NCBI GenBank assembly: GCA_046076025.1
Contig: JBJTRF010000152.1
Coordinates: 1 to 15,431 of the forward strand
Source: UBA668 sp046076025
GTDB taxonomy: Bacteria; Actinomycetota; Acidimicrobiia; Acidimicrobiales; Ilumatobacteraceae
DNA: 15,431 nt
Direction: 5' to 3'
In this document: positions 1 through 6,841 of the stretch, in pieces
How positions within the stretch are numbered: position 1 is the stretch's first letter
How the letters are laid out: each line of letters begins with the position of its first letter
Notes under the pieces: model-generated
What the model was told of the DNA's origin: nothing
What the model saw: only the letters and a program-made list of their open reading frames with translations
The model's database searches: none
Position numbers and translations under genes: made by a program

Positions 1-227
1 GATTCCGCGTCGACTCGGTCGAGGCGGCCGACCAGCTCGGCAAGAGGATCCGCGCGGCCAAGCTCGAGAAGATCCCCTACGTGCTCGTGGTCGGCGACGA
101 CGACGTGTCGGCATCGTCGCTCGGCGTGAATCCGCGCGGCGGCGACGTCGAGCGCGGCGTGGGACTCGACCAGTTCGTCGAGCGCCTCCGGTCAGAGGTC
201 GACGCGCAGCTCGCTGCGGCGCGCTGA
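1..227 (+). CDS. thrS: Threonyl-tRNA synthetase, C-terminal end (partial, 5' cut by window)
   Basis: This is the last 74 codons of a gene that enters from the left, read in the frame that starts at base 3 and stops with TGA at 225-227. The peptide contains LGKRIRAAKLEKIPYVLVVG, then a conserved NPRGG turn and a final GLDQFVERL helix. This is the signature of the C-terminal anticodon-binding domain of class II threonyl-tRNA synthetase, which charges tRNA-Thr in the cytoplasm. The catalytic core lies outside the window, so an assignment to a related class IIa synthetase (Pro, His, Gly) is not fully excluded, but the motif wording fits ThrRS best. The HIT gene starts 10 bp after the stop, so the two are probably co-transcribed; thrS followed by a HIT gene is a known actinobacterial arrangement, as in mycobacteria. 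Confidence 0.87.
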   Translation, partial: FRVDSVEAADQLGKRIRAAKLEKIPYVLVVGDDDVSASSLGVNPRGGDVERGVGLDQFVERLRSEVDAQLAAAR

Positions 228-237
228 CACGGCTGCC

Positions 238-741
238 ATGACGCTCGAGCGCATCTGGAACGGATGGCGGGCGCAGTACGTCAACGAGGCAGCCGGCGCA
301 GCGCGCCCCGACGGCAGCGTGTTCACGCAAATCCTCCGGTCGGGTCTCGACGACGAGTCGACGCACGTCGTGCACCGCGGCGCAGAGGTGTTCGCGCTGC
401 TGAACGCCTTCCCGTACACGTCGGGACACGTGCTGGTGGTGCCGTACCGCGAGGTGCCCGATCTCGAGATGCTGCAGCCGGCCGAGCAGGCCGACCTGTG
501 GTCGACGGTCACCCGTGCCGTGCGGGCGGTGAAGGCCGCGTACCGGCCCGGCGGGGTGAACGTGGGTATCAACCTCGGCCGGGCCGCTGGCGGGAGCGTC
601 AACGAACACCTGCACGTGCACGTGCTGCCACGGTGGGCGGGCGACGGCAACTTCATGACGGCCGTCGCCGAGGCCCGCACCCTTCCCGAACCGCTCTCCG
701 AGTCGGCCCGCAAGATCCGCGAGGCGTGGCCGGCGGACTGA
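238..741 (+). CDS. HIT-family protein (Ap4A phosphorylase/hydrolase-like)
   Basis: A 167-residue protein of the histidine triad superfamily, which hydrolyses or phosphorolyses dinucleoside polyphosphates or nucleotidyl conjugates in the cytoplasm. The catalytic triad motif is clear: residues 122-131 read NEHLHVHVLP, giving His124, His126 and His128, with His126 expected to be the nucleophile. Upstream, NAFPYTSGHVLVVPYREV (residues 56-73) is the usual nucleotide-binding strand region. The gene follows thrS by 10 bp, the context of the mycobacterial Ap4A phosphorylase Rv2613c, so a role in clearing Ap4A made by aminoacyl-tRNA synthetases is a reasonable inference. Oddity: many relatives carry a zinc-binding CxFC motif near residue 27; here the matching stretch is SVFTQIL, so both cysteines are absent. 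The ATG start is taken because it lies just beyond the thrS stop; no strong ribosome binding site is seen. Confidence 0.9.
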   Translation: MTLERIWNGWRAQYVNEAAGAARPDGSVFTQILRSGLDDESTHVVHRGAEVFALLNAFPYTSGHVLVVPYREVPDLEMLQPAEQADLWSTVTRAVRAVKAAYRPGGVNVGINLGRAAGGSVNEHLHVHVLPRWAGDGNFMTAVAEARTLPEPLSESARKIREAWPAD

Positions 742-774
742 ATCCGGAGGGCCTCGCCGTGTGAGACTCGCGGC

Positions 775-1752
775 ATGCGCGCAGTTGTCATTCGCTCCCA
801 TGGCGGTCCCGAGGTGCTCGAGATCGCCGACGTCGCCGATCCGGTCCCCGGGCCCGACGAGGTCCTCGTCAGGGTCGCGGCCACGGCCGTGAACCGCGCC
901 GACGTGCTCCAGCGAATGGGCGCGTATCCGGACCCGCGCGGGCGTACCCCGGAGATCCCGGGGCTCGAGTTCGCTGGCACCGTGGCCGCAGCGGGCGAGC
1001 GGGTGACCATGTGGCGTCCCGGCGACCGCGTGATGGGCATCGAAGCCGGAGGCGGGTACGCCGAGTTGGTGTGCACCCACGAGCGCCAGCTGCTCGCAGT
1101 TCCGGCCGGGATCGATCTCCGCGAGGCGGCGGCGATTCCCGAGGTGTTCCTCACGGCCAGGGATGCCCTCGTGGTGCAGGGAGGACTCACCAGCGGGCGC
1201 TGGGCGCTGGTCCACGCCGGCGCCAGCGGCGTGGGCACGGCCTCGATCCAGCTCGCCCGGGCGGTGGGCGCACGCGTTGCCGTCACCTGCTCGCCGGGAA
1301 AGGCCGCTGCCTGCAGCGGCCTCGGCGCCGATCTGGTGCTTGCCCGGTCACCGCACGACTGGCTGGCCGACGCGCTGGCAGCGGTGCCGACGGGATTCGA
1401 CGTCGTGCTCGACGTGAGCGGCGGCGAGGAGGCCAATCGCAACCTGCGCGCCGTGGCGCAGCGGGGCACCATCGTCCAGGTGGGGCTGATGGGCGGCGCG
1501 CAGGTGCCCGTCGATCTCGGCCTGCTGATGGGCCGCCGCGCCCGCTGGATCGGGACCACGCTGCGGGCCCGTCCGATCGAGGAGAAGGTGGCGGTCACGC
1601 GGCGCTTCGCCGCAGAGGTGCTGCCCCTGTTCGACCGCGGCGTGCTGCGGCCGGTGATCGACAGCACGTTCCCGCTCGAGCGCATCGCCGACGCCCATCG
1701 CCACATGGAGGCGAATGCCAATGCGGGCAAGATCGTGGTGACGCTCGGCTGA
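775..1752 (+). CDS. PIG3-type NAD(P)H:quinone oxidoreductase (MDR superfamily)
   Basis: A 325-residue zinc-independent medium-chain dehydrogenase/reductase. The N-terminal GroES-like half carries NRADVLQRMGAYPDP (residues 40-54) and PGLEFAGTV, which are typical of the PIG3/TIGR02824 quinone oxidoreductase group. The NAD(P)-binding Rossmann half begins at HAGASGVGTASIQLAR (147-162). No structural or catalytic zinc cysteines are present, as expected for this group. It probably reduces quinones or alpha,beta-unsaturated carbonyls with NADPH; the natural substrate cannot be read from sequence. The length is normal for the family. The ATG is 33 bp after the HIT stop on the same strand, so it could be the last gene of a thrS-HIT transcript; no convincing Shine-Dalgarno sequence precedes it. 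It converges with the molybdoenzyme gene, 43 bp away. Confidence 0.9.
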   Translation: MRAVVIRSHGGPEVLEIADVADPVPGPDEVLVRVAATAVNRADVLQRMGAYPDPRGRTPEIPGLEFAGTVAAAGERVTMWRPGDRVMGIEAGGGYAELVCTHERQLLAVPAGIDLREAAAIPEVFLTARDALVVQGGLTSGRWALVHAGASGVGTASIQLARAVGARVAVTCSPGKAAACSGLGADLVLARSPHDWLADALAAVPTGFDVVLDVSGGEEANRNLRAVAQRGTIVQVGLMGGAQVPVDLGLLMGRRARWIGTTLRARPIEEKVAVTRRFAAEVLPLFDRGVLRPVIDSTFPLERIADAHRHMEANANAGKIVVTLG

Positions 1753-1766
1753 CCGAGTTGCGCCGC

Positions 1767-1784
1767 CCTCCGTGCTGGTGGAGG
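1767..1784. terminator. Possible bidirectional hairpin between convergent genes
   Basis: In the 43-bp gap between two convergent stop codons, CCTCC and GGAGG form a 5-bp stem around an 8-base loop. No T-run follows on either side, so this is at best a U-less terminator of the kind suggested for actinobacteria. Confidence 0.3.
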
Positions 1785-1795
1785 CGGGCGGGCCG

Positions 1796-3013
1796 CTAGT
1801 CGACGCTGACCTTCACCGAGTGGTGCCCGGTTGCCCCGTCGGGATCGACGGGGCTGCGGTCGTCGGTCTGGACATCGCCGAATCCGTCTGTGGCGCGCAC
1901 CGTGATCAGGTGCTCGCCTGGCGTTGCCGTCCAGTCGAGTCGCCACTGCCGCCAGGCGTCGCCCGTGGGCTCGGCGCCGAGGTCGGCTCGCTGCCACGGG
2001 CCGTCGTCGATGCGCACCTCGACGGCATCGATGCCGCGGGGCATCGCCCACGCCACACCGGCGATGACGCCCGGACCCGCTGCCACGGTGCTGCCGTCGA
2101 CGGGAAGGCCGATGCGCGACTGGGTCTTCACCGGCGCCTCGCGAGACCAGCCGCGGGGAATCCAGTAGCCCTCGTCATCCCAGGTGGTGAGGGTGATGCG
2201 GCGCAGCCATTTCGTGGCGCTGACATACCCGTAGAGGCCGGGAACCACGAGGCGCGCCGGAAAGCCGTGGTCGGGCGGCAGCGTCTCGCCGTTCATGCCG
2301 ATGGCGATCAGGGCGTCGCGCCCGTCGAGTGCGTCGGCGACCGGGAAGCCGCACGTCCATCCGTCGATCGAGGTGCTGAACACCTGGGTGGCGCCGTCGG
2401 CCACGCCGGCCTCGTCGAGGATGTCGCGCAGTGGCACGCCGAGCCAGCGGGCCGTGCCGATGTAGGGCCCGCCCACCTCGTTGGAGACGCATCCGATCGT
2501 GATGATGCGCTCGACGAGGCGGCGTTCGAGCAGATCGGCGTACGTGAGGGTGAGGGTTCGCTCGACGAGGCCGTCGATGTCGAGTGTCCAGAAGTCGCGG
2601 TCGACCTCGGGGATCGCCCACGCCGTGTCGATGAGGAAGAACGAGTCGTTGGGGGTGAGGTACGGCGTGCTGGGATCGAGGTCGACGCCGTCGGGCAGGT
2701 CGACAGTGTCTGCCGCTGCCGGCAGTGCCTCGGGCACCGTGGCGTCAGTGCCGCCTGCGGTGCCACCGGGCGACGAACCGGTTCGCGTGCCGGGCACCGT
2801 CGGTGAGGGCATCGGGTCGGCAGCGGGCGAGGTGCGACGTGTCGGCGACGACGTCGGCAGCAGCAGCGCAGCCGACGTGCCCCCGGCAGCGACAGCGACG
2901 GCACCAGCGATCAGGGTTCGTCGGCGCATCCCGGCCGAGTCGGCCGTCGTCTCCGATGGCTGCGCGCCGCCATCGACCCCGTCGTCGCCATGTTCAGCGG
3001 CGATGCCCGTCAT
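1796..3013 (-). CDS. Tat-exported molybdopterin oxidoreductase, sulfite oxidase family
   Basis: A 405-residue protein with two sulfite-oxidase-family modules. The Mo-cofactor domain (about residues 120-290) contains IGCVSNEVGGPYIGTARWLG, in which Cys175 is the expected molybdenum ligand, followed by HGFPARLVVPGLYGYVSATK and GYWIPRGWS. The C-terminal immunoglobulin-like dimerisation domain (about 300-405) ends in GHHSVKVSVD. Residues 29-50 (MRRRTLIAGAVAVAAGG…) form a twin-arginine signal, and a Pro/Ser/Thr-rich linker spans 54-100, so the enzyme probably acts outside the membrane. The electron acceptor and substrate (sulfite, sulfoxide or other) cannot be read. The start is uncertain: ATG at 3013 lies 16 bp after the gltA stop, while ATG at 2929 would put the Tat motif at the very N-terminus; neither has a good ribosome binding site. 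The spacing suggests co-transcription with gltA. The enzyme needs molybdopterin biosynthesis, which is not in this window. Confidence 0.9.
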   Translation of the reverse strand: MTGIAAEHGDDGVDGGAQPSETTADSAGMRRRTLIAGAVAVAAGGTSAALLLPTSSPTRRTSPAADPMPSPTVPGTRTGSSPGGTAGGTDATVPEALPAAADTVDLPDGVDLDPSTPYLTPNDSFFLIDTAWAIPEVDRDFWTLDIDGLVERTLTLTYADLLERRLVERIITIGCVSNEVGGPYIGTARWLGVPLRDILDEAGVADGATQVFSTSIDGWTCGFPVADALDGRDALIAIGMNGETLPPDHGFPARLVVPGLYGYVSATKWLRRITLTTWDDEGYWIPRGWSREAPVKTQSRIGLPVDGSTVAAGPGVIAGVAWAMPRGIDAVEVRIDDGPWQRADLGAEPTGDAWRQWRLDWTATPGEHLITVRATDGFGDVQTDDRSPVDPDGATGHHSVKVSVD

Positions 3014-3029
3014 GGAGGGTTGTCGCCGA

Positions 3030-4298
3030 TCAGCGGTCGGCGAGCGGCACGAACTGGCGCTCGCCGACGCCGGTGTACCACTGCCTCGGGCGGCTGATCT
3101 TCTGGTCCTTGTCGCCGAGCAGTTCCTGCCAGTGGGCCAGCCATCCGGCAGTGCGCGGAATGGCGAAGAGCACGGTGAACATGTCGACCGGGAAGCCGAG
3201 CGCCTGGTAGATGAGGCCCGAGTAGAAGTCGACATTCGGATACAGCTTGCGGTCGACGAAGTACGGGTCGCTGAGCGCCGTCTCCTCGAGCTTGAGGGCG
3301 ATGTCGAGCAGCGGGTTCTTGCCGGTGACCTCGAACACCTCGTAGGCCGTCTTCTTGATGATGCGTGCCCTCGGGTCGTAGTTCTTGTAGACGCGGTGGC
3401 CGAAGCCCATCAGCCGGCTGCCCTTGCCCGACTTCACCTCGTCCATGAACGCCGGGACGTTCTCGATGCTGCCGATGTCCTTCAGCATGCGCACCACTGC
3501 CTCGTTGGCACCGCCGTGCAGCGGGCCGTAGAGGGCAGATGCCGCAGCGGCTGCCGCCGAGTACGGATCGGCGTGGCTGCTGCCGACGACGCGCATGGCC
3601 GTGGTGCCGCAGTTCTGCTCGTGATCGGCGTGGAGGATGAACAGCACGTCCATTGCCCGCTCGAGCCGAGGATCGACGTGGTAGTCGCCGATCTTCCACA
3701 TCATGTTGAGGAAGTTGGCGGGGAAGCTGAGGTCGTTGTTCGGGTAGACGAACGGAAGGCCCACCGAGAAGCGGTAGGCCATCGCCGCCAGGGTGGGCGT
3801 CTTGGCGATGAGCCGCAGCACCTGCTTGTCGCGGCTCGAGGTGTCGAAGATGTCCTTGGCGTCGTTGTAGAAGGTGCCGAGCGCCGCCAGCGCGCTGACG
3901 AACATGCCCATCGGGTGGGCGTCGTAGTGGAAGCCGTCGACGAACCGCTTGCGCATGTTCTCGTGGATGAAGGTGTGGGTGGTGACCTCGTGGGTCCAGC
4001 GCTCGAGCTCGGCGGCATTGGGCAGCTCGCCATTGAGCAGCAGGTACGCCACCTCGAGGTAGGTGCTCTTCTCGGCGAGCTGCTCGATCGGATAGCCGCG
4101 GTAGCGCAGGATGCCGGCCTCGCCGTCGAGGTAGGTGATGCTGCTGCGGCAGGCCGCCGTCTGCATGTAGGCGGGGTCGTAGACGAACAGCGCCGGGTCG
4201 AGTTCGCGCAGTGCGGCCGCCGGGATCACGCCCTCCTCGATCGGCACGGTGACGGCCTTGCCCGTCCGGTCGTCGGTGATGGTGATGGTGTCGGGCAT
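3030..4298 (-). CDS. gltA: Citrate synthase (type II-like)
   Basis: A 422-residue citrate synthase that condenses acetyl-CoA and oxaloacetate to citrate, the entry reaction of the TCA cycle. The catalytic triad is visible: His261 in GPLHGGANEA, His301 in GFGHRVYKNYDPRA, and Asp357 in YPNVDFYSG. An N-terminal extension of beta strands (DGEAGILRYRGYPIEQLAEK after a short acidic head) is the mark of the long GltA type found in proteobacteria and actinobacteria. The length matches the family. The ATG at 4298 is preceded by AAGGGA about five bases upstream, a good ribosome binding site. The gene lies 102 bp downstream of the carboxyltransferase gene, with its own possible -10 and a hairpin in between, and is followed closely by the molybdoenzyme gene. 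The aconitase for the next step is encoded at 12362-14623. Confidence 0.97.
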   Translation of the reverse strand: MPDTITITDDRTGKAVTVPIEEGVIPAAALRELDPALFVYDPAYMQTAACRSSITYLDGEAGILRYRGYPIEQLAEKSTYLEVAYLLLNGELPNAAELERWTHEVTTHTFIHENMRKRFVDGFHYDAHPMGMFVSALAALGTFYNDAKDIFDTSSRDKQVLRLIAKTPTLAAMAYRFSVGLPFVYPNNDLSFPANFLNMMWKIGDYHVDPRLERAMDVLFILHADHEQNCGTTAMRVVGSSHADPYSAAAAAASALYGPLHGGANEAVVRMLKDIGSIENVPAFMDEVKSGKGSRLMGFGHRVYKNYDPRARIIKKTAYEVFEVTGKNPLLDIALKLEETALSDPYFVDRKLYPNVDFYSGLIYQALGFPVDMFTVLFAIPRTAGWLAHWQELLGDKDQKISRPRQWYTGVGERQFVPLADR

Positions 4299-4352
4299 GT
4301 TGTTCCCTTCAGCGACACGAGGGCGTACACGGGGCTTTCTCCCCGGCGCTGG

Positions 4353-4358
4353 AGACTA
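4353..4358 (-). promoter_or_regulatory. gltA: Possible -10 element of gltA
   Basis: On the minus strand this reads TAGTCT, which fits the actinobacterial TAnnnT -10 pattern and would give a leader of roughly 45-50 bases before the gltA ATG. No -35 match is seen. Confidence 0.3.
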
Positions 4359-4362
4359 GCGG

Positions 4363-4383
4363 TGGGCCTCTGGCGAGGGCCCA
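4363..4383. terminator. Hairpin after the carboxyltransferase gene
   Basis: TGGGCC and GGCCCA form a perfect 6-bp stem with a 9-base loop, 18 bp downstream of the carboxyltransferase stop and just upstream of the possible gltA -10. The position suits a terminator for the carboxyltransferase transcript, but there is no T-run, so it could also be chance in GC-rich DNA. Confidence 0.3.
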
Positions 4384-4400
4384 TCCTGCGCCCGGCAGCC

Positions 4401-5753
4401 CTACAGGGGGGTGTTGTCGTGGGCCCTGTGCTGGGCCGGCTCGCGCTTGTCGACGAGGGCCTGCAGGGCATGGGCGATCACGCCCCGGGTGTCGGCGGGC
4501 TCGATGACGGCGTCGATGTAGCCGCGCTCGGCGGCCACGTAGGGGTTGAGCAGGCGCTCGGCGTAGTCGGCCTCGAACGCCGCCCGCTCGTCCGGGGTGG
4601 CCTGCCGCTGCAGGATCGCCGCCGCCTGCCCGGCACCCATGACCGCGAGTTCGGCCCATGGCCACGCCACGCAGAGATCGTTCCCCATCCGCTTCGAGTC
4701 CATGACGATGTACGCGCCGCCGTAGCTCTTGCGCAGGATCACGCAGATCCGCGGCACTGACGCCCGGCCGTAGGCGAACACGAGCTGCGCGCCGTGGCGG
4801 ATCATGCCTCGCCACTCGAGGTCCTTGCCGGGGTAGAAGCCCGGAGTGTCGACGAGGGTGACGAGTGGGACGTTGAACGCGTCGCAGGTGGCGACGAATC
4901 GAGCGGCCTTCTGCGACGCAGGAATGTCGAGGGTTCCCGCCAGGGCGAGCGGCTGATTGGCGACGACGCCCACGGGCATGCCGCCGACCGTGCAGAGCGC
5001 CGTGACGGCGTTCGGCGCCCACCGCGGGCGCAGCTCGAGCAGGTCGCCGTCATCGGCAATGGCTCGGATCACCGACCGGACGTCGTAGCTGCCGGTCGAC
5101 GACGGGGGGATGACGTCGCCGGCCTCGGGAGTGGGGCGGTCGTCGGGATCGTCGGTGGGCCACGTCGGCGGCTCCTCGTCGTTGTGCGACGGGAAGTACG
5201 CGAGCAGCTGCCCGCACACTTCGATCGCCGCGTCGAGGTCGGGGGCCACGAGCGTGGCGGCACCCGAGTAGCGGGCGTGGGTGGCTGCGCCGCCGAGCTC
5301 GTCGCTGTCGATGACGACGCCGGTGAACTCGGCAACCATGGCCGGGCCGGACACGAACGCGTAGGCGCGCTCGGTCATGATGACGTGGTCAGCAATGCCG
5401 AGCAGGAGCGCTGGGCCGGAGACGGCGGGGCCGTCGACGATGAAGACCGTCGGCACGACGCCGGAGCAGTCGGCAAGGGCGCGTGCGGCCCGTCCCCAGC
5501 CGTGGAGCGCAGCGATGCCCTCGACGATGTCGGCGCCGCTCGATCGCACCACGCACACGATGGGTATCCGCTGGTCGAGGGCGAGCCGTGCTGCCGTCTC
5601 GATGGTGGCGGACGACGAGCTCGACAGTGCGCCCCGCCGGTCGGCCGACTCGATGTCGACCCACGCCACCTGCCGCCCGAGCAGGTCGTGCACGCCGGCC
5701 CGGACGATGCCGGGCACCTTGGCGCGCACGGCGAGCGGCGTGACTGCGGACAT
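4401..5753 (-). CDS. Divergent acyl-CoA carboxylase carboxyltransferase (beta) subunit
   Basis: A 450-residue member of the propionyl/acetyl-CoA carboxylase beta family, which moves CO2 from carboxybiotin to an acyl-CoA. Both crotonase-like halves are present. The N-half has SSGADIVEGIAALHGWGRA (71-89), SGPAMVAEFTGV (135-146) and ELGGAATHARYSG (152-164). The C-half has VDTPGFYPGKDLEWRGMIRH (301-320), RKSYGGAYIVMDSK (341-354) and AWPWAELAVMGA (363-374). An acidic, proline-rich linker (about 190-222) joins them. It is 60-90 residues shorter than usual, lacking the N-terminal start of the first domain. Consensus motifs are altered: SGGAR reads SSGAD, and GPCAGGA reads GPAVSGPA. So the substrate is uncertain, and activity itself needs confirming. 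No biotin carboxylase or biotin carrier gene is nearby. The ATG at 5753 is chosen over a TTG six codons upstream because AAGGTG lies six bases before it. Confidence 0.87.
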   Translation of the reverse strand: MSAVTPLAVRAKVPGIVRAGVHDLLGRQVAWVDIESADRRGALSSSSSATIETAARLALDQRIPIVCVVRSSGADIVEGIAALHGWGRAARALADCSGVVPTVFIVDGPAVSGPALLLGIADHVIMTERAYAFVSGPAMVAEFTGVVIDSDELGGAATHARYSGAATLVAPDLDAAIEVCGQLLAYFPSHNDEEPPTWPTDDPDDRPTPEAGDVIPPSSTGSYDVRSVIRAIADDGDLLELRPRWAPNAVTALCTVGGMPVGVVANQPLALAGTLDIPASQKAARFVATCDAFNVPLVTLVDTPGFYPGKDLEWRGMIRHGAQLVFAYGRASVPRICVILRKSYGGAYIVMDSKRMGNDLCVAWPWAELAVMGAGQAAAILQRQATPDERAAFEADYAERLLNPYVAAERGYIDAVIEPADTRGVIAHALQALVDKREPAQHRAHDNTPL

Positions 5754-5759
5754 CGACGT

Positions 5760-5765
5760 CACCTT
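5760..5765 (-). promoter_or_regulatory. Ribosome binding site of the carboxyltransferase gene
   Basis: AAGGTG on the minus strand, six bases before ATG 5753. It decides the start against the in-frame TTG at 5771, which would overlap this site. Confidence 0.6.
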
Positions 5766-5806
5766 AGACAACCGGCTGGCACCGTGGGCGGGGGAGCGGT
5801 GCGAGT

Positions 5807-5821
5807 GCTGGCTCAGCCAGC
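5807..5821. terminator. Perfect hairpin between LysR and carboxyltransferase genes
   Basis: GCTGGC-TCA-GCCAGC forms a perfect 6-bp stem with a 3-base loop, 9 bp downstream of the LysR stop on the same strand. It could terminate the LysR transcript or attenuate read-through into the carboxyltransferase gene. No T-run follows on the minus strand. Confidence 0.35.
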
Positions 5822-5851
5822 CGAGCGACTCAGCCAGCCGAGCGGCTCAGC
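5812..5851. repeat. 17-bp tandem repeat, 2.4 copies, across the LysR stop codon
   Basis: The unit CTCAGCCAGCCGAGCG plus A or G occurs at 5812-5828 and 5829-5845, then a partial CTCAGC at 5846-5851. The copies differ at one base. The unit is not a multiple of three, so gain or loss of a copy would change the LysR C-terminus and its stop codon (5830-5832). Confidence 0.85.
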
Positions 5852-6771
5852 GGGAAGGCGTCGGTGCCGACGTGCACGCCGGGCTGGCAAGCTCCCTGGA
5901 CGGCGATCACCTCGCGCATCACCTCGCGCAGCGCACGCGCCGGAGCACCGGCCGTGGGGCGGCGTCGTTGCACGAGGCCGACGACACGCCGCGGCAACTC
6001 GGGGACGGCAATGCGCCGGAAGTCGCCGGTGAGCCAGCGCGGCACGGCCGTTGCCGGCACGATCGCCGCGCCGTAGCCCTCGAATGCGAGCGAGGCAAGG
6101 AGGCGCACGCCGTCGATCTCGACGAGTGTGCGCATCGTGGCGCCCGAGCCGGCTGCTGCCTTGTCGATCACGCGGCGCAGCGCCGTGCCGGCCGGCGGGA
6201 GGAGCAGCGGCTCGTCAGCGAGCTCGCCGAGCGAGATCGAGTCGCGAGCCGACAGGTGGTGCTTGGTGTGCACGAGCAGCAGCAGGTCCTCGGCGAACAG
6301 CGGCTCGACGTCGACTTCGGGCTCCTCGACGGGAAGGTGGATGACGGCGGCATCGAGCTGCTGGCTGATCACGCGGGGTATGAGGTTCGTGGTGCTGCCC
6401 TCGTGCACGGTGACGCGGATGCCGGGATGCTGGCGCGACACGCTGGCGAGCAGCAGTGGCAGCAGCCATCGCGCCGTCGTGCCGATCGAGCCGAGCCGTG
6501 CCTCGCCGCGCACCTCGTTGCCACGCGACGCGATCTCTGCGCTGATGTCGTCGAGTTCGTGGAGGATGCGCCGCGCCCGCTCGACCACCGTCACGCCGTC
6601 GTCGGTGAGGCCGCCGCGCTGGCGGTCGACCAGGGTGGCGCCGAGCTCGCGCTCGAGCCGGGCGATATGGCCGCTGACATTCGACTGGACGGTGTAGAGC
6701 GCCCGTGCGGCGGCCGAGAACGAGCCGTGGTCGGCAATTGCCACGAGGGCGGCGAGTTGGCGCAGGTCCAT
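5830..6771 (-). CDS. LysR-family transcriptional regulator
   Basis: A 313-residue LysR-type regulator. The N-terminal winged helix-turn-helix (about 1-60) has the standard wording: MDLRQLAALVAIADHGSFSA, then AAARALYTVQSNVSGHIARLE, and the LTDDG turn near residue 57. A linker helix leads to the periplasmic-binding-like effector domain (about 88-300). The effector is unknown. The ATG at 6771 is chosen because it gives the canonical MDLRQL start; a TTG two codons earlier is possible. TATCTT on the minus strand (6780-6785), eight bases before the ATG, suits a -10 for a leaderless or nearly leaderless message. It lies upstream of the carboxyltransferase gene on the same strand and is divergent from the small-RNA gene, so either could be its target. 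The C-terminal residues fall in a 17-bp tandem repeat. Confidence 0.93.
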   Translation of the reverse strand: MDLRQLAALVAIADHGSFSAAARALYTVQSNVSGHIARLERELGATLVDRQRGGLTDDGVTVVERARRILHELDDISAEIASRGNEVRGEARLGSIGTTARWLLPLLLASVSRQHPGIRVTVHEGSTTNLIPRVISQQLDAAVIHLPVEEPEVDVEPLFAEDLLLLVHTKHHLSARDSISLGELADEPLLLPPAGTALRRVIDKAAAGSGATMRTLVEIDGVRLLASLAFEGYGAAIVPATAVPRWLTGDFRRIAVPELPRRVVGLVQRRRPTAGAPARALREVMREVIAVQGACQPGVHVGTDAFPLSRSAG

Positions 6772-6806
6772 CTCCAAAGAAGATAGCGAGTATCGCCGTG
6801 TACGAC

Positions 6807-6835
6807 TTGAGCGATCGGATGTTCACGTGCATACT
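6807..6835 (+). promoter_or_regulatory. Promoter of the small RNA
   Basis: TTGAGC at 6807-6812 and CATACT at 6830-6835 are separated by exactly 17 bases, matching TTGACA/TATAAT at four positions each. Transcription would begin near 6841-6843, just before the first hairpin. It faces away from the LysR gene, whose own promoter must lie in the same 70 bp. Confidence 0.55.
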
Positions 6836-6841
6836 TAGTGT

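Noticed and set aside
192..2051. Long minus-strand open frame (619 codons) opposite the HIT and quinone oxidoreductase genes
   Set aside because: Composition is Arg/Ser/Ala/Thr-rich with no domain, and it is antisense to two genes with clear motifs; GC-rich DNA produces such shadow frames.
2481..4760. A 759-codon plus-strand open frame opposite gltA and the molybdoenzyme
   Set aside because: It is antisense to citrate synthase with intact catalytic residues; its sequence is low-complexity Val/Asp/Glu/Gly with no family signature.
4794..6786. Overlapping plus-strand open frames opposite the carboxyltransferase and LysR genes
   Set aside because: Antisense shadows with no motifs or ribosome binding sites; the minus-strand genes are unmistakable.
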